Below, piece by piece: positions 24,260-32,909 of a stretch of 64,000 nucleotides of DNA; the stretch's first letter is position 1; every line of letters starts with the position of its first letter. This DNA comes from Fibrobacter sp. (GTDB taxonomy: Bacteria; Fibrobacterota; Fibrobacteria; Fibrobacterales; Fibrobacteraceae), in NCBI GenBank assembly GCA_024398845.1, contig JAKSIM010000007.1, forward strand, positions 1 to 64,000, read 5' to 3'. The notes under the pieces were generated by a model. That model saw only the letters and a program-made list of their open reading frames with translations, ran no database searches and was not told the DNA's origin. Made by a program: the position numbers and the translations under genes.

Positions 24260-24593
24260 CGCTCTTGACCGGTGCAGAAGCCTCTTCGGCGGCAATGAGC
24301 ACATCGTTTAATGACTTGATGAGGTCTTTGCTCGGCTCAAAAACGGGTTTTGTGCCAGCCTCAATCAAAACTGTTTCTCCGGTGCGCGGGTTTCTTGCAA
24401 CGCGTTTCTTGCGTTCCTTTAACTTGAAACGACCGAATCCACGGATTTCTATATTACTGCCTTCCAAAAGACTGGTGGCAAGGGAATTCAAAAAAGTTTC
24501 GACAATAGTTTTAACCTGCACCTGGGTTTGCCCGGTGCGCTCGGAGATTTCTTCGACGAGATCCTTTTTTGTAATGTTGCCCTTATCAGCCAT
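24252..24593 (-). CDS. HU/IHF-family DNA-binding protein
   Basis: The start at 24593 (MADKGNITKKDLVEEI) is preferred over upstream codons that would add a non-family stretch. 113 residues, slightly longer than the usual 90. The beta-arm sequence IEIRGFGRFKLKERKKRVARNPRTGETVLI is the HU/IHF signature, with the intercalating Pro in RNPRTGE. It has an Ala/Glu-rich C-terminal extension (VLIAAEEASAPVKSDA). Nucleoid architecture protein; whether HU- or IHF-like is not resolved. Confidence 0.92.
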   Translation of the reverse strand: MADKGNITKKDLVEEISERTGQTQVQVKTIVETFLNSLATSLLEGSNIEIRGFGRFKLKERKKRVARNPRTGETVLIEAGTKPVFEPSKDLIKSLNDVLIAAEEASAPVKSDA

Positions 24594-24627
24594 ACTTTTT
24601 AAAACTATAAAAAATTTTGCAAGGGGG

Positions 24628-25629
24628 TTAGCCCTTCTTACCCCATCCAGTGCTCTTTTTTTGCACATGGGGCACCATTTCGTCAAGTTTTTGCTGTAAT
24701 TCAAGGCATCCTTCGCCGGTCATCGCCGAAGTGATGATGACTTTTTGACGATGCTTCTTGAATTCCTTGATGGCGTTTTCGATACCAAGGTCGTTCTTGT
24801 TGAGGGCGACGACGAACGGTTTTTCGGCGAGTTTCGGGTGGAACGCCTTGAGTTCGTCCTTTAGAATCTTGAACTGTTCGTAGGCGTTTTCGGCAAAACC
24901 GTCAATGACGAACAAGAGAGTGTTTGTGCGTTCGATGTGCTTGAGGAACTGGTGGCCAAGGCCCTTGCCTTCGCTTGCTCCTTCCAAAAGCCCCGGAATA
25001 TCGGCGACCACAAAGCTGTGGCCGTTGGTTTGCACAATGCCGAGTACGGGTTCGAGAGTCGTGAACGGGTAGTCACCGACCTTGGGACGACCGCTAGAAA
25101 TCTTGTTGACTAGGCTCGACTTGCCTGCGTTCGGGAAACCGACGAGGCCTACGTCTGCCATGAGTTTGAGCTCGAGGAAAAGTTCTCGGGTTTCCCCTTT
25201 TTCGCCAGGCGTGCACTTGCGCGGGGCCTGAATTTTTGGGGTGGCAAAGTGCTGGTTTCCCATGCCGCCTTTACCGCCACGAGCGGCAATCCACTTTTGA
25301 CCGATTTCCGTGAGGTCGGCGAGAATTCTGCCATCGCGGTCCTTTACGATTGTACCGCGAGGAACGCCTACAATAAGGTCGTCGGCGGAGGCACCGGAAC
25401 AGCGCTTTGCGCCGCCGGGCTGACCGTTCTCAGCCTTGTACACGCGGGCGTTGCCCATGTCGAGGAGGGTGGAATATTGCTCGTTCACCTGTAAAATGAC
25501 GTGGCCACCGCGACCGCCGTCGCCACCATCGGGTCCACCGAGGGGGACGAACTTTTCACGGTGAAAGCTGCAGATGCCGTCACCGCCCTTGCCGGAGCGC
25601 ACTTCAATGGATTTTTCGTCTAGGAACAT
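24628..25629 (-). CDS. obg: Obg/CgtA ribosome-assembly GTPase
   Basis: A 333-residue protein with a glycine-rich Obg fold (residues 1-155; GGDGGRGGHVILQV, GVPRGTIVKDRDG, GKGGMGNQHFATP) and a G domain with G1 GFPNAGKSS, switch II DIPGLLEGAS and G4 NKND. It lacks the extra C-terminal OCT domain of Bacillus Obg. Essential GTPase in 50S subunit assembly and stress signalling. First gene of the minus-strand cluster; directly upstream of its ATG lies a 10-unit heptamer array in place of an obvious SD. Confidence 0.95.
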   Translation of the reverse strand: MFLDEKSIEVRSGKGGDGICSFHREKFVPLGGPDGGDGGRGGHVILQVNEQYSTLLDMGNARVYKAENGQPGGAKRCSGASADDLIVGVPRGTIVKDRDGRILADLTEIGQKWIAARGGKGGMGNQHFATPKIQAPRKCTPGEKGETRELFLELKLMADVGLVGFPNAGKSSLVNKISSGRPKVGDYPFTTLEPVLGIVQTNGHSFVVADIPGLLEGASEGKGLGHQFLKHIERTNTLLFVIDGFAENAYEQFKILKDELKAFHPKLAEKPFVVALNKNDLGIENAIKEFKKHRQKVIITSAMTGEGCLELQQKLDEMVPHVQKKSTGWGKKG

Positions 25630-25633
25630 ATTA

Positions 25634-25805
25634 GTGGTTGGTGGTTGGTGGTTAGTGGTTAGTGGTTAGTGGTTAGTGGTTAGTGGTTAGTGGTTGGTGG
25701 TTAGGGACTAGCGGAATGTTTGGCGGTTACGCTACGTTATAAGATGCGCCTTCGGCGCCATTATAAATCCTGTTTACCAACCACTTCTTACTAACCACTT
25801 CTTAC
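25634..25805. repeat. Composite heptamer element, longest array in the window
   Basis: Left array 25634-25703: ten perfect units, seven GTGGTTA and three GTGGTTG. Interior: GGCGGTTACGCTACG, then the hairpin GCGCCTTCGGCGCC. Right array 25771-25805: TGTTTAC, CAACCAC, TTCTTAC, TAACCAC, TTCTTAC. The stop codon of argC (25802-25804) is inside the last unit and the obg start lies four bases left of the first. Confidence 0.95.
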
Positions 25806-26764
25806 AGGCTTATCCCTTCGTCGAGGCCGAGGGCGATGTTCATGTTCTGGACAGCGGCACCGCTTGCGCCCTTGCCGAGGTTGTCGATGATGGTCGTCAC
25901 CTGCATGATGTTCTCGTTTCCGAAAACCTGGATGCGGGCGTTGTTCGTGTCGTTGCAGACTGTTGCGTCAAGGCGGCCGTTGAAGAGCGTCGGGGCGGCT
26001 TCGTAGGGCATAACCTTCACAAAGCGGGAACCTTCGTAGTGCTTCGTGAGGATTTCGGTGAGGTCTTCGGGAGTGACCTTCTTCGTGAGCATGCTCGGGA
26101 AGATGGCGACGGTCACGGCCATGCCCTTGTAGTAGGGGCCGAGCACCGGGTTGAAGAACGGCGTGTTCTCGAGGCCGCAAATCTTCTTCATTTCGGGAAG
26201 GTGCTTGTGGGCGAGGGCGAGGGCGTACGGGGCCGGTGCCATGATGGCCTTGGATTCGCCTGCGGCGTGAGCCATGTTGGCGGCTTCTTCGTATTCGGCG
26301 ATGAGCTTCTTGCCGCCGCCGCTGTAACCCGTGATGCTGTAGGCGGCGAGGTTCGCCGTGCGCGGAAGGATGCCGCTTTCGACGAGCGGGTACACACCGA
26401 GTATGAAGCCCGAGGCGTGGCAGCCCGGGTTCGCGATGCGCTTTGCCTTGCTGATGGCTTCGCGCTGCGCCTTGGAAAGTTCCGGCATGCCGTAGGTCCA
26501 GGCGGGGTTCGTGCGGTGGGCCGTGGAGGCGTCGATCACGCAGGTGTTCGGATTCGTGCAGAGGGCGGCGCTTTCGACGGCGGCTGCATCCGGGAGGCAA
26601 AGGAAGGTCACGTCGGAGGCGTTGATGAGCCTCTGGCGTTCGTTCACGTCTTTGCGGAGTTCCGGGTCAATCTTTAAAATTTCGAGATCGTTACGCTTTT
26701 CAAGGCGCTCACGAATCTGGAGACCCGTCGTACCTGCTTCACCATCTACAAAAATCTTGAACAT
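25802..26764 (-). CDS. argC: N-acetyl-gamma-glutamyl-phosphate reductase, short type
   Basis: A 320-residue protein with an N-terminal NAD(P) fold (KIFVDGEAGTTGLQIRERL), FLCLPDAAAVESAA, DASTAHRT and the catalytic Cys in ANPGCHASGF, followed by YSITGYSGGGKKLIAEYE. The short length and GEAGTTG pattern match the type-2 ArgC group. It reduces N-acetylglutamyl phosphate in arginine biosynthesis. AAGGAA precedes the ATG. No other arg genes are adjacent. Confidence 0.93.
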   Translation of the reverse strand: MFKIFVDGEAGTTGLQIRERLEKRNDLEILKIDPELRKDVNERQRLINASDVTFLCLPDAAAVESAALCTNPNTCVIDASTAHRTNPAWTYGMPELSKAQREAISKAKRIANPGCHASGFILGVYPLVESGILPRTANLAAYSITGYSGGGKKLIAEYEEAANMAHAAGESKAIMAPAPYALALAHKHLPEMKKICGLENTPFFNPVLGPYYKGMAVTVAIFPSMLTKKVTPEDLTEILTKHYEGSRFVKVMPYEAAPTLFNGRLDATVCNDTNNARIQVFGNENIMQVTTIIDNLGKGASGAAVQNMNIALGLDEGISL

Positions 26765-26787
26765 ATGTTTTTCCTTCGGAAAAAATA

Positions 26788-26890
26788 GTGCTTAGTGGTT
26801 AGTAAACAGTGGTTAGTTTCAAAATAATCGCGGCTTTGCCGCCAAATTAAAACGCCTTCGGCGCCCTAATCACTAATCACTAGCCACTAA
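26788..26890. repeat. Composite heptamer element between argC and ychJ
   Basis: Left array 26788-26815: GTGCTTA, GTGGTTA, GTAAACA, GTGGTTA. Interior: CGCGGCTTTGCCGCC, then CGCCTTCGGCGCC. Right array 26867-26887: TAATCAC, TAATCAC, TAGCCAC. Confidence 0.92.
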
Positions 26891-26892
26891 TA

Positions 26893-27390
26893 TTACTTAT
26901 TTGCGCCGCAGCACTTCTTGTACTTCTTGCCGCTTCCGCATGGGCACGGGTCGTTACGGCCGACAACCGGACCTTCGTTACGGACTGTTTCCTGCTTCAC
27001 GGCACGGCCATCGTAGAAGAACCAAGCACCACCGACCTTGTGGAATTCGCCAAGTTCGTGGTGGTTCCTTGTGATATTGCCTTGCTTGAAGCGGGCGTTG
27101 AATTCAACCCAACCGATGTTCTTTTCTTCTTCGGTCTTGGTCTGCTTGATTTCGATGCCGAGCCATTCGGATTCGCGGCTCCATGCGTCAACGCTCGGTT
27201 CGTCGAAGTCGTCGCGCTGGGTAGCTTCGAGGGAATCCTTGAGCCACTTGATTTCGTGCTTCGCGTAGGCGGTATAGCGGGAACGCATCAAAGCTTCCGG
27301 AGAAGCAGCGAGGGCCGTACCCTTGATGATCGGTTCGCAGCATTCGCAGTATTCTTTACCGCTTCCGCAGGGACATAAATCTTTTGCCAT
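26893..27390 (-). CDS. ychJ: YchJ-family protein with two SEC-C zinc motifs
   Basis: A 165-residue protein with SEC-C motifs at both ends ([14 protein letters not shown] at 5-18 and [16 protein letters not shown] near the C-terminus) flanking a YchJ/NTF2-like domain with [21 protein letters not shown] and [15 protein letters not shown] motifs coordinate zinc and often contact SecB or ribosomes. The family's role is poorly defined. AAGGAT lies ahead of the ATG. Confidence 0.88.
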   Translation of the reverse strand: MAKDLCPCGSGKEYCECCEPIIKGTALAASPEALMRSRYTAYAKHEIKWLKDSLEATQRDDFDEPSVDAWSRESEWLGIEIKQTKTEEEKNIGWVEFNARFKQGNITRNHHELGEFHKVGGAWFFYDGRAVKQETVRNEGPVVGRNDPCPCGSGKKYKKCCGANK

Positions 27391-27409
27391 GGTAAAATCC
27401 TTTTAGTTG

Positions 27410-27472
27410 TGAGGTCGCACACGTTGTGTGCTTTGGGGTATGAGGTCGTTCGCGTTGCTCGCTCTGAGGTGA
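27410..27472. repeat. Short repeat cluster: TGAGGTCG three times around two palindromes
   Basis: TGAGGTCG at 27410 and 27441, TGAGGTGA at 27465. Between them are the perfect palindrome GCACAC-GTT-GTGTGC (27417-27431) and GTTCGCGTTGCTCGC. It lies upstream of ychJ; function unknown. Confidence 0.7.
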
Positions 27473-27537
27473 AATTTTTGGTTTAACCTCTTTTTAACTT
27501 CTATACCTTCCTCGTTGTTTTTTTAAAGTAGTAATTG

Positions 27538-28158
27538 TTACACGACCTTCTTCATGAGCCAGAATTCTTCCTTGCCTTCGCGGCCAGGAATGCTGGTGGC
27601 TGGCTTGATGCGCTCGACGATGTCGAAGACGCCGTCCAGGCGAGCCATGAGTTCGCCTTCGCTCGTGCAGTGCGGAGGACCTTGCAAGGTCTTGCCGTTC
27701 ATGAGCGGGTACATAAGGCAAACGAAAATACCGTCGTCCTTGAGCATCTTGTAGCAGACTTCGAAGAACTCGTCGCGGCGACCCGGATGGATGGCCGAGA
27801 ACGTGCCGTAGTCGTAAATGATGTCGAACAGCTGACCGCCGCGCTTTGCATCCTTCGGGGAAAGTGTGAACAGGTCGAGGTCAAGTGAACGCAGGTTCTT
27901 GTGCTTGCGGCTAAGGTGGTCAAGTTCGTCCACGGCGGTCGGGGCAAAATCGACTGCGAGTACATCGTGTCCGCGCATGGCCCACGCTTCGGCATCGTAT
28001 CCAAAGCCGGCGCCTGGAATCAATACGGAGCCGGTCGCAGGGCACGAGGGGTGCTTGAAAAACTCAAGCAGGGCAGGTGTCGCCTTCTTGAAATTCCAGT
28101 AATCCTTGCCGTCGGCATAGAGGTTATCCCAGAATTCCGGGAGGTTTTGCGTTAACAT
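27538..28158 (-). CDS. TPMT-like SAM-dependent methyltransferase
   Basis: A 206-residue protein with a class I methyltransferase fold: motif I VLIPGAGFGYDAEAWAMRGHDV, then VDFAPTAVDEL, and DIIYDYGTFSAIHPGRRDEFF in the TPMT/TehB style. The N-terminal FWDNLYADGKDYWNF is typical of thiopurine methyltransferase relatives, which methylate thiols, halides, selenium or tellurium compounds. Substrate unknown. Its ATG overlaps the rlmN stop by seven bases, so the two are co-translated. Confidence 0.8.
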   Translation of the reverse strand: MLTQNLPEFWDNLYADGKDYWNFKKATPALLEFFKHPSCPATGSVLIPGAGFGYDAEAWAMRGHDVLAVDFAPTAVDELDHLSRKHKNLRSLDLDLFTLSPKDAKRGGQLFDIIYDYGTFSAIHPGRRDEFFEVCYKMLKDDGIFVCLMYPLMNGKTLQGPPHCTSEGELMARLDGVFDIVERIKPATSIPGREGKEEFWLMKKVV

Positions 28159-29225
28159 GTTTTACCTTCCTTTTTGTACGCAAGTTGTCCACAAGCGGCG
28201 AGGATGTCCCTGCCGCGGGGATTGCGGATCGTTATTTGAATTTCGGCAGCTCGTACGGCGGCGAGGAAATCTTCCACTTCTTCGGGCGTCGGGGCGTGGA
28301 GCGTCGGATCGTCACCGTCGTTCAAGACGATGGCGTTCACCTTGACACGGCGCGGGGCGCAAATGCGAATCAGCTCCTTGGCTGCTTTGGGCGTGCAGGT
28401 GATATCCTGAATCAGTACAAATTCGAATGTGACGTAGTTGTCGGTGCGGCGGATGTATTCATCGACCGCTTCCAAAAGTTTTTCGATGGGCCAGACCCTG
28501 TTCACGGGCATCACGGACGAACGGTACTCGTTGTTCGTGCTGTTGAGGCTCACGGCGAGGCAGCACGGCGTATTGCGGTCCACCAGTTCCTTGATTTTCG
28601 GGACAACGCCCGAAGTGCTCACCGTCATGCGCTTTGCGCCCATGTTGAAGAGCTTCTGGTTGTGGAGCGTGCAGCATACGCGGTGAACCTGCTCCAGGTT
28701 GTTGAGCGGTTCGCCCATTCCCATGAAGATGATGTTCGTGACCTGTGCAATTTTTCCTTCTTCGTCGAGGAGGCCGTTATCCTTCAGGTACCAGTTCACG
28801 GAAAGAATTTCTTCAAGGATTTCGCCCGCTTCGAGGTTCCTGGTGAAGCCCATCTTGGCGGTACGGCAAAAAGCGCAGTTCTGGGCGCAGCCAATCTGCG
28901 TCGAGACGCACACGGAATAGCGACCGTTCGCCGGAATCATCACCGTCTCGATATGGTGCCCGTCGTGCGTCTCGAAAAGCCACTTGATGGTGCCATCGAC
29001 GGAAACCAGGTGCTGGTCTTCCTTGAGTGCGCAAAGGCTGAACTGCTGGGCGAGTTTTTCGCGGAGTGCGGGCGGTACGTTAACCATTTCGTCCCAGGTG
29101 CGCACCTGCTGGCAAAAGAGCCACTTCTGGATTTGGTCCGCGCGGTACTGTTTTTCGTTCACGTCGCGAAGCCAAGCCTTGAGCTCGTCTGTCGTTAAAG
29201 TTTTTATGTTGCGCGGCCATTCCAT
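28152..29225 (-). CDS. rlmN: Dual-specificity RNA methyltransferase RlmN
   Basis: A 357-residue radical SAM enzyme with the cluster motif CAQNCAFC near residue 113 and the methyl-carrying Cys in RDILAACGQL near the C-terminus. Also IIFMGMGEPLNN, RMTVSTSGVVPKI and RNPRGRDI, all RlmN-specific. It methylates C2 of A2503 in 23S rRNA and A37 in some tRNAs. Followed in the same transcript by the TPMT-like gene. Confidence 0.96.
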   Translation of the reverse strand: MEWPRNIKTLTTDELKAWLRDVNEKQYRADQIQKWLFCQQVRTWDEMVNVPPALREKLAQQFSLCALKEDQHLVSVDGTIKWLFETHDGHHIETVMIPANGRYSVCVSTQIGCAQNCAFCRTAKMGFTRNLEAGEILEEILSVNWYLKDNGLLDEEGKIAQVTNIIFMGMGEPLNNLEQVHRVCCTLHNQKLFNMGAKRMTVSTSGVVPKIKELVDRNTPCCLAVSLNSTNNEYRSSVMPVNRVWPIEKLLEAVDEYIRRTDNYVTFEFVLIQDITCTPKAAKELIRICAPRRVKVNAIVLNDGDDPTLHAPTPEEVEDFLAAVRAAEIQITIRNPRGRDILAACGQLAYKKEGKTC

Positions 29226-29302
29226 AGTGGTGCAAAGATAGCAAAAAAATATGTTTTTGTTAAGGGCTCAAAAGTGAGCCAACCCTTTATAATTCAAGGG
29301 TT

Positions 29303-31609
29303 TTAGAACATTTTTCTTGTTTTCTTAGGACCGCTAGAGGCGCTTCCAGAGTTTTTACTTTCGCTGGCGCCCTTGTTGCTAAACAGGGTGGCGTCGTCAA
29401 CGGATTTTGTCTTCACTTCGAAGTGGTTTCCATCGCAAGTCTCTTCGGGTGCGTAACCTGCCGTATAAAGACAGTAGGTTTTTTCGTTACAGAATTCGCC
29501 TGCGATTTTGCCGGTGTGGTTGCAAACGCCTCGGCTTACAACACCGCCCGGAACAGGGAACGGCTTGCGCGGAAGATTCTTGTGAAGTTCCTTCATCACA
29601 GCCATCCAAACGGGGAGAGCGTCTTCGGTGCCGGTATGGCCTGCGCCCAAAGTACCCGGGCTGTCGGAACCGACCCAAACGCCCATGGTGTACTGCTTGG
29701 TAAAGCCAATGTACCAGCAGTCGGTGTAATCGTTGGTCGTTCCCGTTTTACCACCGCTCGGGTGCGTAAATCCGCTTGCCCAAACGCGAGCTGCCGTACC
29801 GCGAATGTTCACGTCCTTGAGCATGTCGACCATGATGTAGGCCGAAGCCGGGCGGAGCACTTCGTGTTCTACCTTTGAATTCCTTTCGATGACCTCTCCG
29901 TTTCTATCGACAATGGATTCGATCATGTATGGTTCAATGCGGTTGCCGCCGTTCGGGAATACTGTGTAGGCGGAGGTCATTTCCATGAGGGTTGCGCCGA
30001 CAGAACCTAGAGCGAGGCTCGGTACCGGAAGGAGCGGTGCCCTTTGGATGCCGAACTTACGAGCGTAGTTGACAACGTTGTTTAAACCATACTTCATGCC
30101 CGTCAAAATGGCGGGGAGGTTCTTGGAACGGTAGAGGGCGCGACGTAGCGTCATCATGCCTTCAAAGTCGTGTTCAAAGTTACCCGGTCTCCAGACCTTG
30201 TTTGGGTTCTTGTCGTCTGGGTCTGGGATGGTTACCGGTTGATCGTTCACGGAGTCGCAGGGGCTTGCGCCGTTATCCATGGCCGTTGCGTAAACGATTG
30301 GTTTAAAACTGGACCCAGGCTGGCGGAGCGATTGTACTGCGCGGTTCCAACGGGACTTGTTAAAGTCGCTTCCTCCCACCATGGCGCGAATGGCGCCAGT
30401 CTCGTTTTCAATGATGATGGCGGCCACTTCGGGGTGATGGTATTGAATACTGTCGGGGAATCTGCGCTTGGTCAAATCAGGATTTGTATCCTTGGCCAGG
30501 TAGTTCTTTTTAAAATCAGCGTAGATGCTGTCAAAGTGGGCGACGACGCTGTCTTCGGGCATACCATACTTTTTGGTAAGAAGCAGTCTGCGTGTGGCGC
30601 GGTACTTGACGCGGCGACGAACTTTTTCGACCTGCACGCGGGCGACGCTATCGGCAAATGCCTGGATTTCTGGATCGATGGTCGAGTTGATGGAAACACC
30701 ATCGGCGTAGAGAGAATTTTCGCCGTACTTCTTCTCCATGTACTTGCGGATTTCTTCGTAAAAATATAGACCAGCGCCCTTATCTTCTTCTTTTTCGGCA
30801 AGCTTGATTGGCGTATTTACATATTCGTGGTACTGTTCCTTGGTGATGTATCCAGCATCGTACATGGCGTAAAGTACTGTATTGCGACGTTCGAGGCTGG
30901 CCTCGGGGTGGCGGTCCGGACGGTAAGCCTCGGGGCGTTGCAACATGCCGGCAAGTACAGCGTATTCCGGAATAGAAAGACTGTCGAGTGCGTGACCAAA
31001 GTAGAACTTGCCTGCGGCCTGGAAACCGTAATTGCCGCCGGACAGGTACACCTCGTTCATGTAGAATTCAAGAATTTCTTGCTTGGTGTAGGTCTGTTCA
31101 ATGCGGATAGCCGTCATGGCTTCCTTGATTTTACGCGAAATGGAGCGTTCTGGCGTAAGGAACAAAAGCTTGGTCAACTGCTGGGTGAGGGTGGATGCGC
31201 CGCGGAGCTTTTTCCCGCTGGAGATGCTCTCCATGATGGCACTCGGAATCGCCCAGACGTTCATGCCCCAGTGGTCAAAGAATGCTCGGTCTTCGGTCGC
31301 CATAACGGCGTGGATTGCGTTAATCGGAATGGAATCGTACGGAGTCCATTCGCGACGTTCCACGAAGTACTCGTGGGCAATCTTCCCGTTCATGTCGTAG
31401 ATGTTCGTCACGAGCTTCGGGTTGATTTGCTCCAACTGAGAAAGGGATGGGAGCTCCGGCGAGAAGTGTATATAGGTGGCTACAACTGCGACTATTCCTG
31501 CGACAACGGGAATAGCAAAAATGATGAGCCACTTGATGACTTTCTTGTCGGTAAAAACGCCTTTGAGGGCGTCGAGGCAAATAAATAGGTAATTTTTGAA
31601 CTTGTCCAT
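29303..31609 (-). CDS. Class A penicillin-binding protein (PBP1A type)
   Basis: The start at 31609 (MDKFKNYLFICL) is preferred; the longer frame begins with a TTG. 768 residues: a membrane anchor (about 25-45), a GT51 transglycosylase (MATEDRAFFDHWG, RGASTLTQQLTKLL), then a transpeptidase with SxxK in QPGSSFKP, SxN in RSKNLP and KTG in GGKTGTTNDYTDCW. It polymerises and cross-links peptidoglycan. The C-terminus has a Cys-containing tail (GVCNHTGKIAGEFCNEKTYC) and ends basic. A small hairpin GGCTCA-AAAG-TGAGCC (29265-29280) follows on the downstream side. Confidence 0.95.
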   Translation of the reverse strand: MDKFKNYLFICLDALKGVFTDKKVIKWLIIFAIPVVAGIVAVVATYIHFSPELPSLSQLEQINPKLVTNIYDMNGKIAHEYFVERREWTPYDSIPINAIHAVMATEDRAFFDHWGMNVWAIPSAIMESISSGKKLRGASTLTQQLTKLLFLTPERSISRKIKEAMTAIRIEQTYTKQEILEFYMNEVYLSGGNYGFQAAGKFYFGHALDSLSIPEYAVLAGMLQRPEAYRPDRHPEASLERRNTVLYAMYDAGYITKEQYHEYVNTPIKLAEKEEDKGAGLYFYEEIRKYMEKKYGENSLYADGVSINSTIDPEIQAFADSVARVQVEKVRRRVKYRATRRLLLTKKYGMPEDSVVAHFDSIYADFKKNYLAKDTNPDLTKRRFPDSIQYHHPEVAAIIIENETGAIRAMVGGSDFNKSRWNRAVQSLRQPGSSFKPIVYATAMDNGASPCDSVNDQPVTIPDPDDKNPNKVWRPGNFEHDFEGMMTLRRALYRSKNLPAILTGMKYGLNNVVNYARKFGIQRAPLLPVPSLALGSVGATLMEMTSAYTVFPNGGNRIEPYMIESIVDRNGEVIERNSKVEHEVLRPASAYIMVDMLKDVNIRGTAARVWASGFTHPSGGKTGTTNDYTDCWYIGFTKQYTMGVWVGSDSPGTLGAGHTGTEDALPVWMAVMKELHKNLPRKPFPVPGGVVSRGVCNHTGKIAGEFCNEKTYCLYTAGYAPEETCDGNHFEVKTKSVDDATLFSNKGASESKNSGSASSGPKKTRKMF

Positions 31610-31784
31610 CTTATTTAAATAGGGGATAAACAACAATGATGCAAATTTAGAAAAAGGCGAGAATCGCGACAGCCGTCAAGTTCAACTTTGACCGCCTTCA
31701 TCGCAAAATGACCTGGCCGAACCGTTTTGAATGCGTTTGGAAAAGCCTGTTCAGAGAATAAATAATTTTTTTTTAGATTTCCCC

Positions 31785-31812
31785 TTGACATAGGCTCTGC
31801 AAATGCTATATT
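31785..31812 (+). promoter_or_regulatory. Sigma-70-type promoter of the tRNA-Arg gene
   Basis: TTGACA (31785-31790), 16-bp spacer, TATATT (31807-31812), 12 bases before the tRNA 5' end. The most canonical promoter seen in the window. Confidence 0.8.
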
Positions 31813-31824
31813 TGGGGTCACTTC

Positions 31825-31898
<74 letters not shown>

Positions 31899-31904
31899 GA
31901 AAAA

Positions 31905-31936
31905 AAACTCGGTTCTTTTGAACCGGGCTTTTTTTG
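31905..31936 (+). terminator. Intrinsic terminator of the tRNA gene
   Basis: CTCGGTTC-TTTT-GAACCGGG (one G-U pair) followed by C and seven T. Confidence 0.88.
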
Positions 31937-31964
31937 TTTTGCAAGAGGACTGATGGCGGAAATA

Positions 31965-32191
31965 GGGTATAAAAAGAGGCGTAATCGCGCCCTTATACCC
32001 ACCATTATTAATTTGTTTGTACTAAAGTGGGCGCAGTTTGGTATGACTTGCTGCCTGTTTGGGTATAAACCAAAGTACTTTCTTGTGTTTATACCCATTC
32101 GTACTTTTTGAGAAGCGAAAGTGTTCTTTTGAAATGCAGTTGTGATGAATGATGTGGGTATAAGAGTCTCTTATGATGTTGATTTATACCC
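31965..32191. repeat. Three 36-bp inverted-repeat elements GGGTATAA-N20-TTATACCC
   Basis: Elements at 31965-32000, 32061-32096 and 32156-32191. Each has the same perfect 8-bp arms and exactly 20 bases between them; element starts are 96 and 95 bp apart. The 20-base interiors and the 60- and 59-base intervals between elements are not conserved. They lie in about 600 bp of AT-rich sequence between a tRNA and an XRE regulator gene, without a credible reading frame. No known element is recognised. Confidence 0.95.
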
Positions 32192-32276
32192 AGATTTGAA
32201 AAAAATGCAGATTTATATGGTGAACTTGCTGACAAAAATCTTGACAAACCCGAATGTTGATAAAATTTTTCAAAAA

Positions 32277-32419
32277 TTGTCTTGTTTTTGGGCACTGTAC
32301 GAATTTGTTTGTAGTGTGTAATTCTTTTGTTTGTGATTATGGAAAATTAGGCGAAAAAACATGTGATTTGACCATAAGTATTTTTTGATTAGTTTGTCTT
32401 GTTTACGGGCGTGTACGAA
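32277..32419. repeat. Pair of 26-27 bp direct repeats upstream of the XRE gene
   Basis: TTGTCTTGTTTTTGGGCACT..GTACGAA (32277-32303) and TTGTCTTGTTTACGGGCG..TGTACGAA (32394-32419) share TTGTCTTGTTT, GGGC and TGTACGAA, 117 bp apart. They are operator- or promoter-like, of unknown function. Confidence 0.75.
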
Positions 32420-32503
32420 GCTTTACAAAATATTACGATAATTCCTTTGCTATGCAAACATCTGGTGGCGTTGTCATACATTTGCATTTACTAAAATTGA
32501 AAT

Positions 32504-32845
32504 ATGTGGTATGGATACGATGTTTTTTCTAGGGTGGGTCGGAGTATGCTGCTTCAATTTAGGCGGGAGTACTCGATCTCACAAAAACAGTTGGCGGCTC
32601 TTTTGGGGGTATCTCGCCAATTCATTTCTCTTGTAGAATCGGGGCGACGAAGTATTTCCTTTGAACTTCTTTGTCGATTGGCTGATTTAAAAAATTGGTC
32701 AATGGAAGAATTTCTTCGAAGGTACGCAGCCGTGTGGAAATCGGAATGCCGGGCGGAGAAATGCGGCTCTTCGCAATTGCCCTTAGACGAAGGTACTGTG
32801 CGGCTGATTGCTGCGGATTTTCACGAAGCAAAAAGGTTCGATTAA
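32504..32845 (+). CDS. XRE-family HTH transcriptional regulator
   Basis: 113 residues from the ATG at 32504; an internal ATG at 32546 (MLLQFRREYSIS) would give a 99-residue form starting right at the HTH. The helix-turn-helix is LLQFRREYSISQKQLAALLGVSRQFISLVESGRRSISFELLCRLADL, close to the Cro/CI-type HTH_3 domain. The C-terminal 50 residues (EKCGSSQLPLDEGTVRLIAADF) are unassigned. It lies between two sets of palindromic or repeated sites and directly upstream of groESL, so it may control itself or the chaperonins; that is inference. Confidence 0.8.
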   Translation: MWYGYDVFSRVGRSMLLQFRREYSISQKQLAALLGVSRQFISLVESGRRSISFELLCRLADLKNWSMEEFLRRYAAVWKSECRAEKCGSSQLPLDEGTVRLIAADFHEAKRFD

Positions 32846-32909
32846 AAAAAGAAAGCGATTTTTTGCGGTGCGGCCGTCTTCGTCGAGGGCGGTGCTTTTT
32901 CTTGATTAC

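Noticed and set aside
25634-25703. CRISPR or telomere for the heptamer arrays
   Set aside because: The period is 7 bp without spacers, and the arrays are internal, many and at gene boundaries.
31965-32191. CRISPR array
   Set aside because: The arms are only 8 bp and inverted within each unit, interiors are not conserved and no cas genes are in the window.
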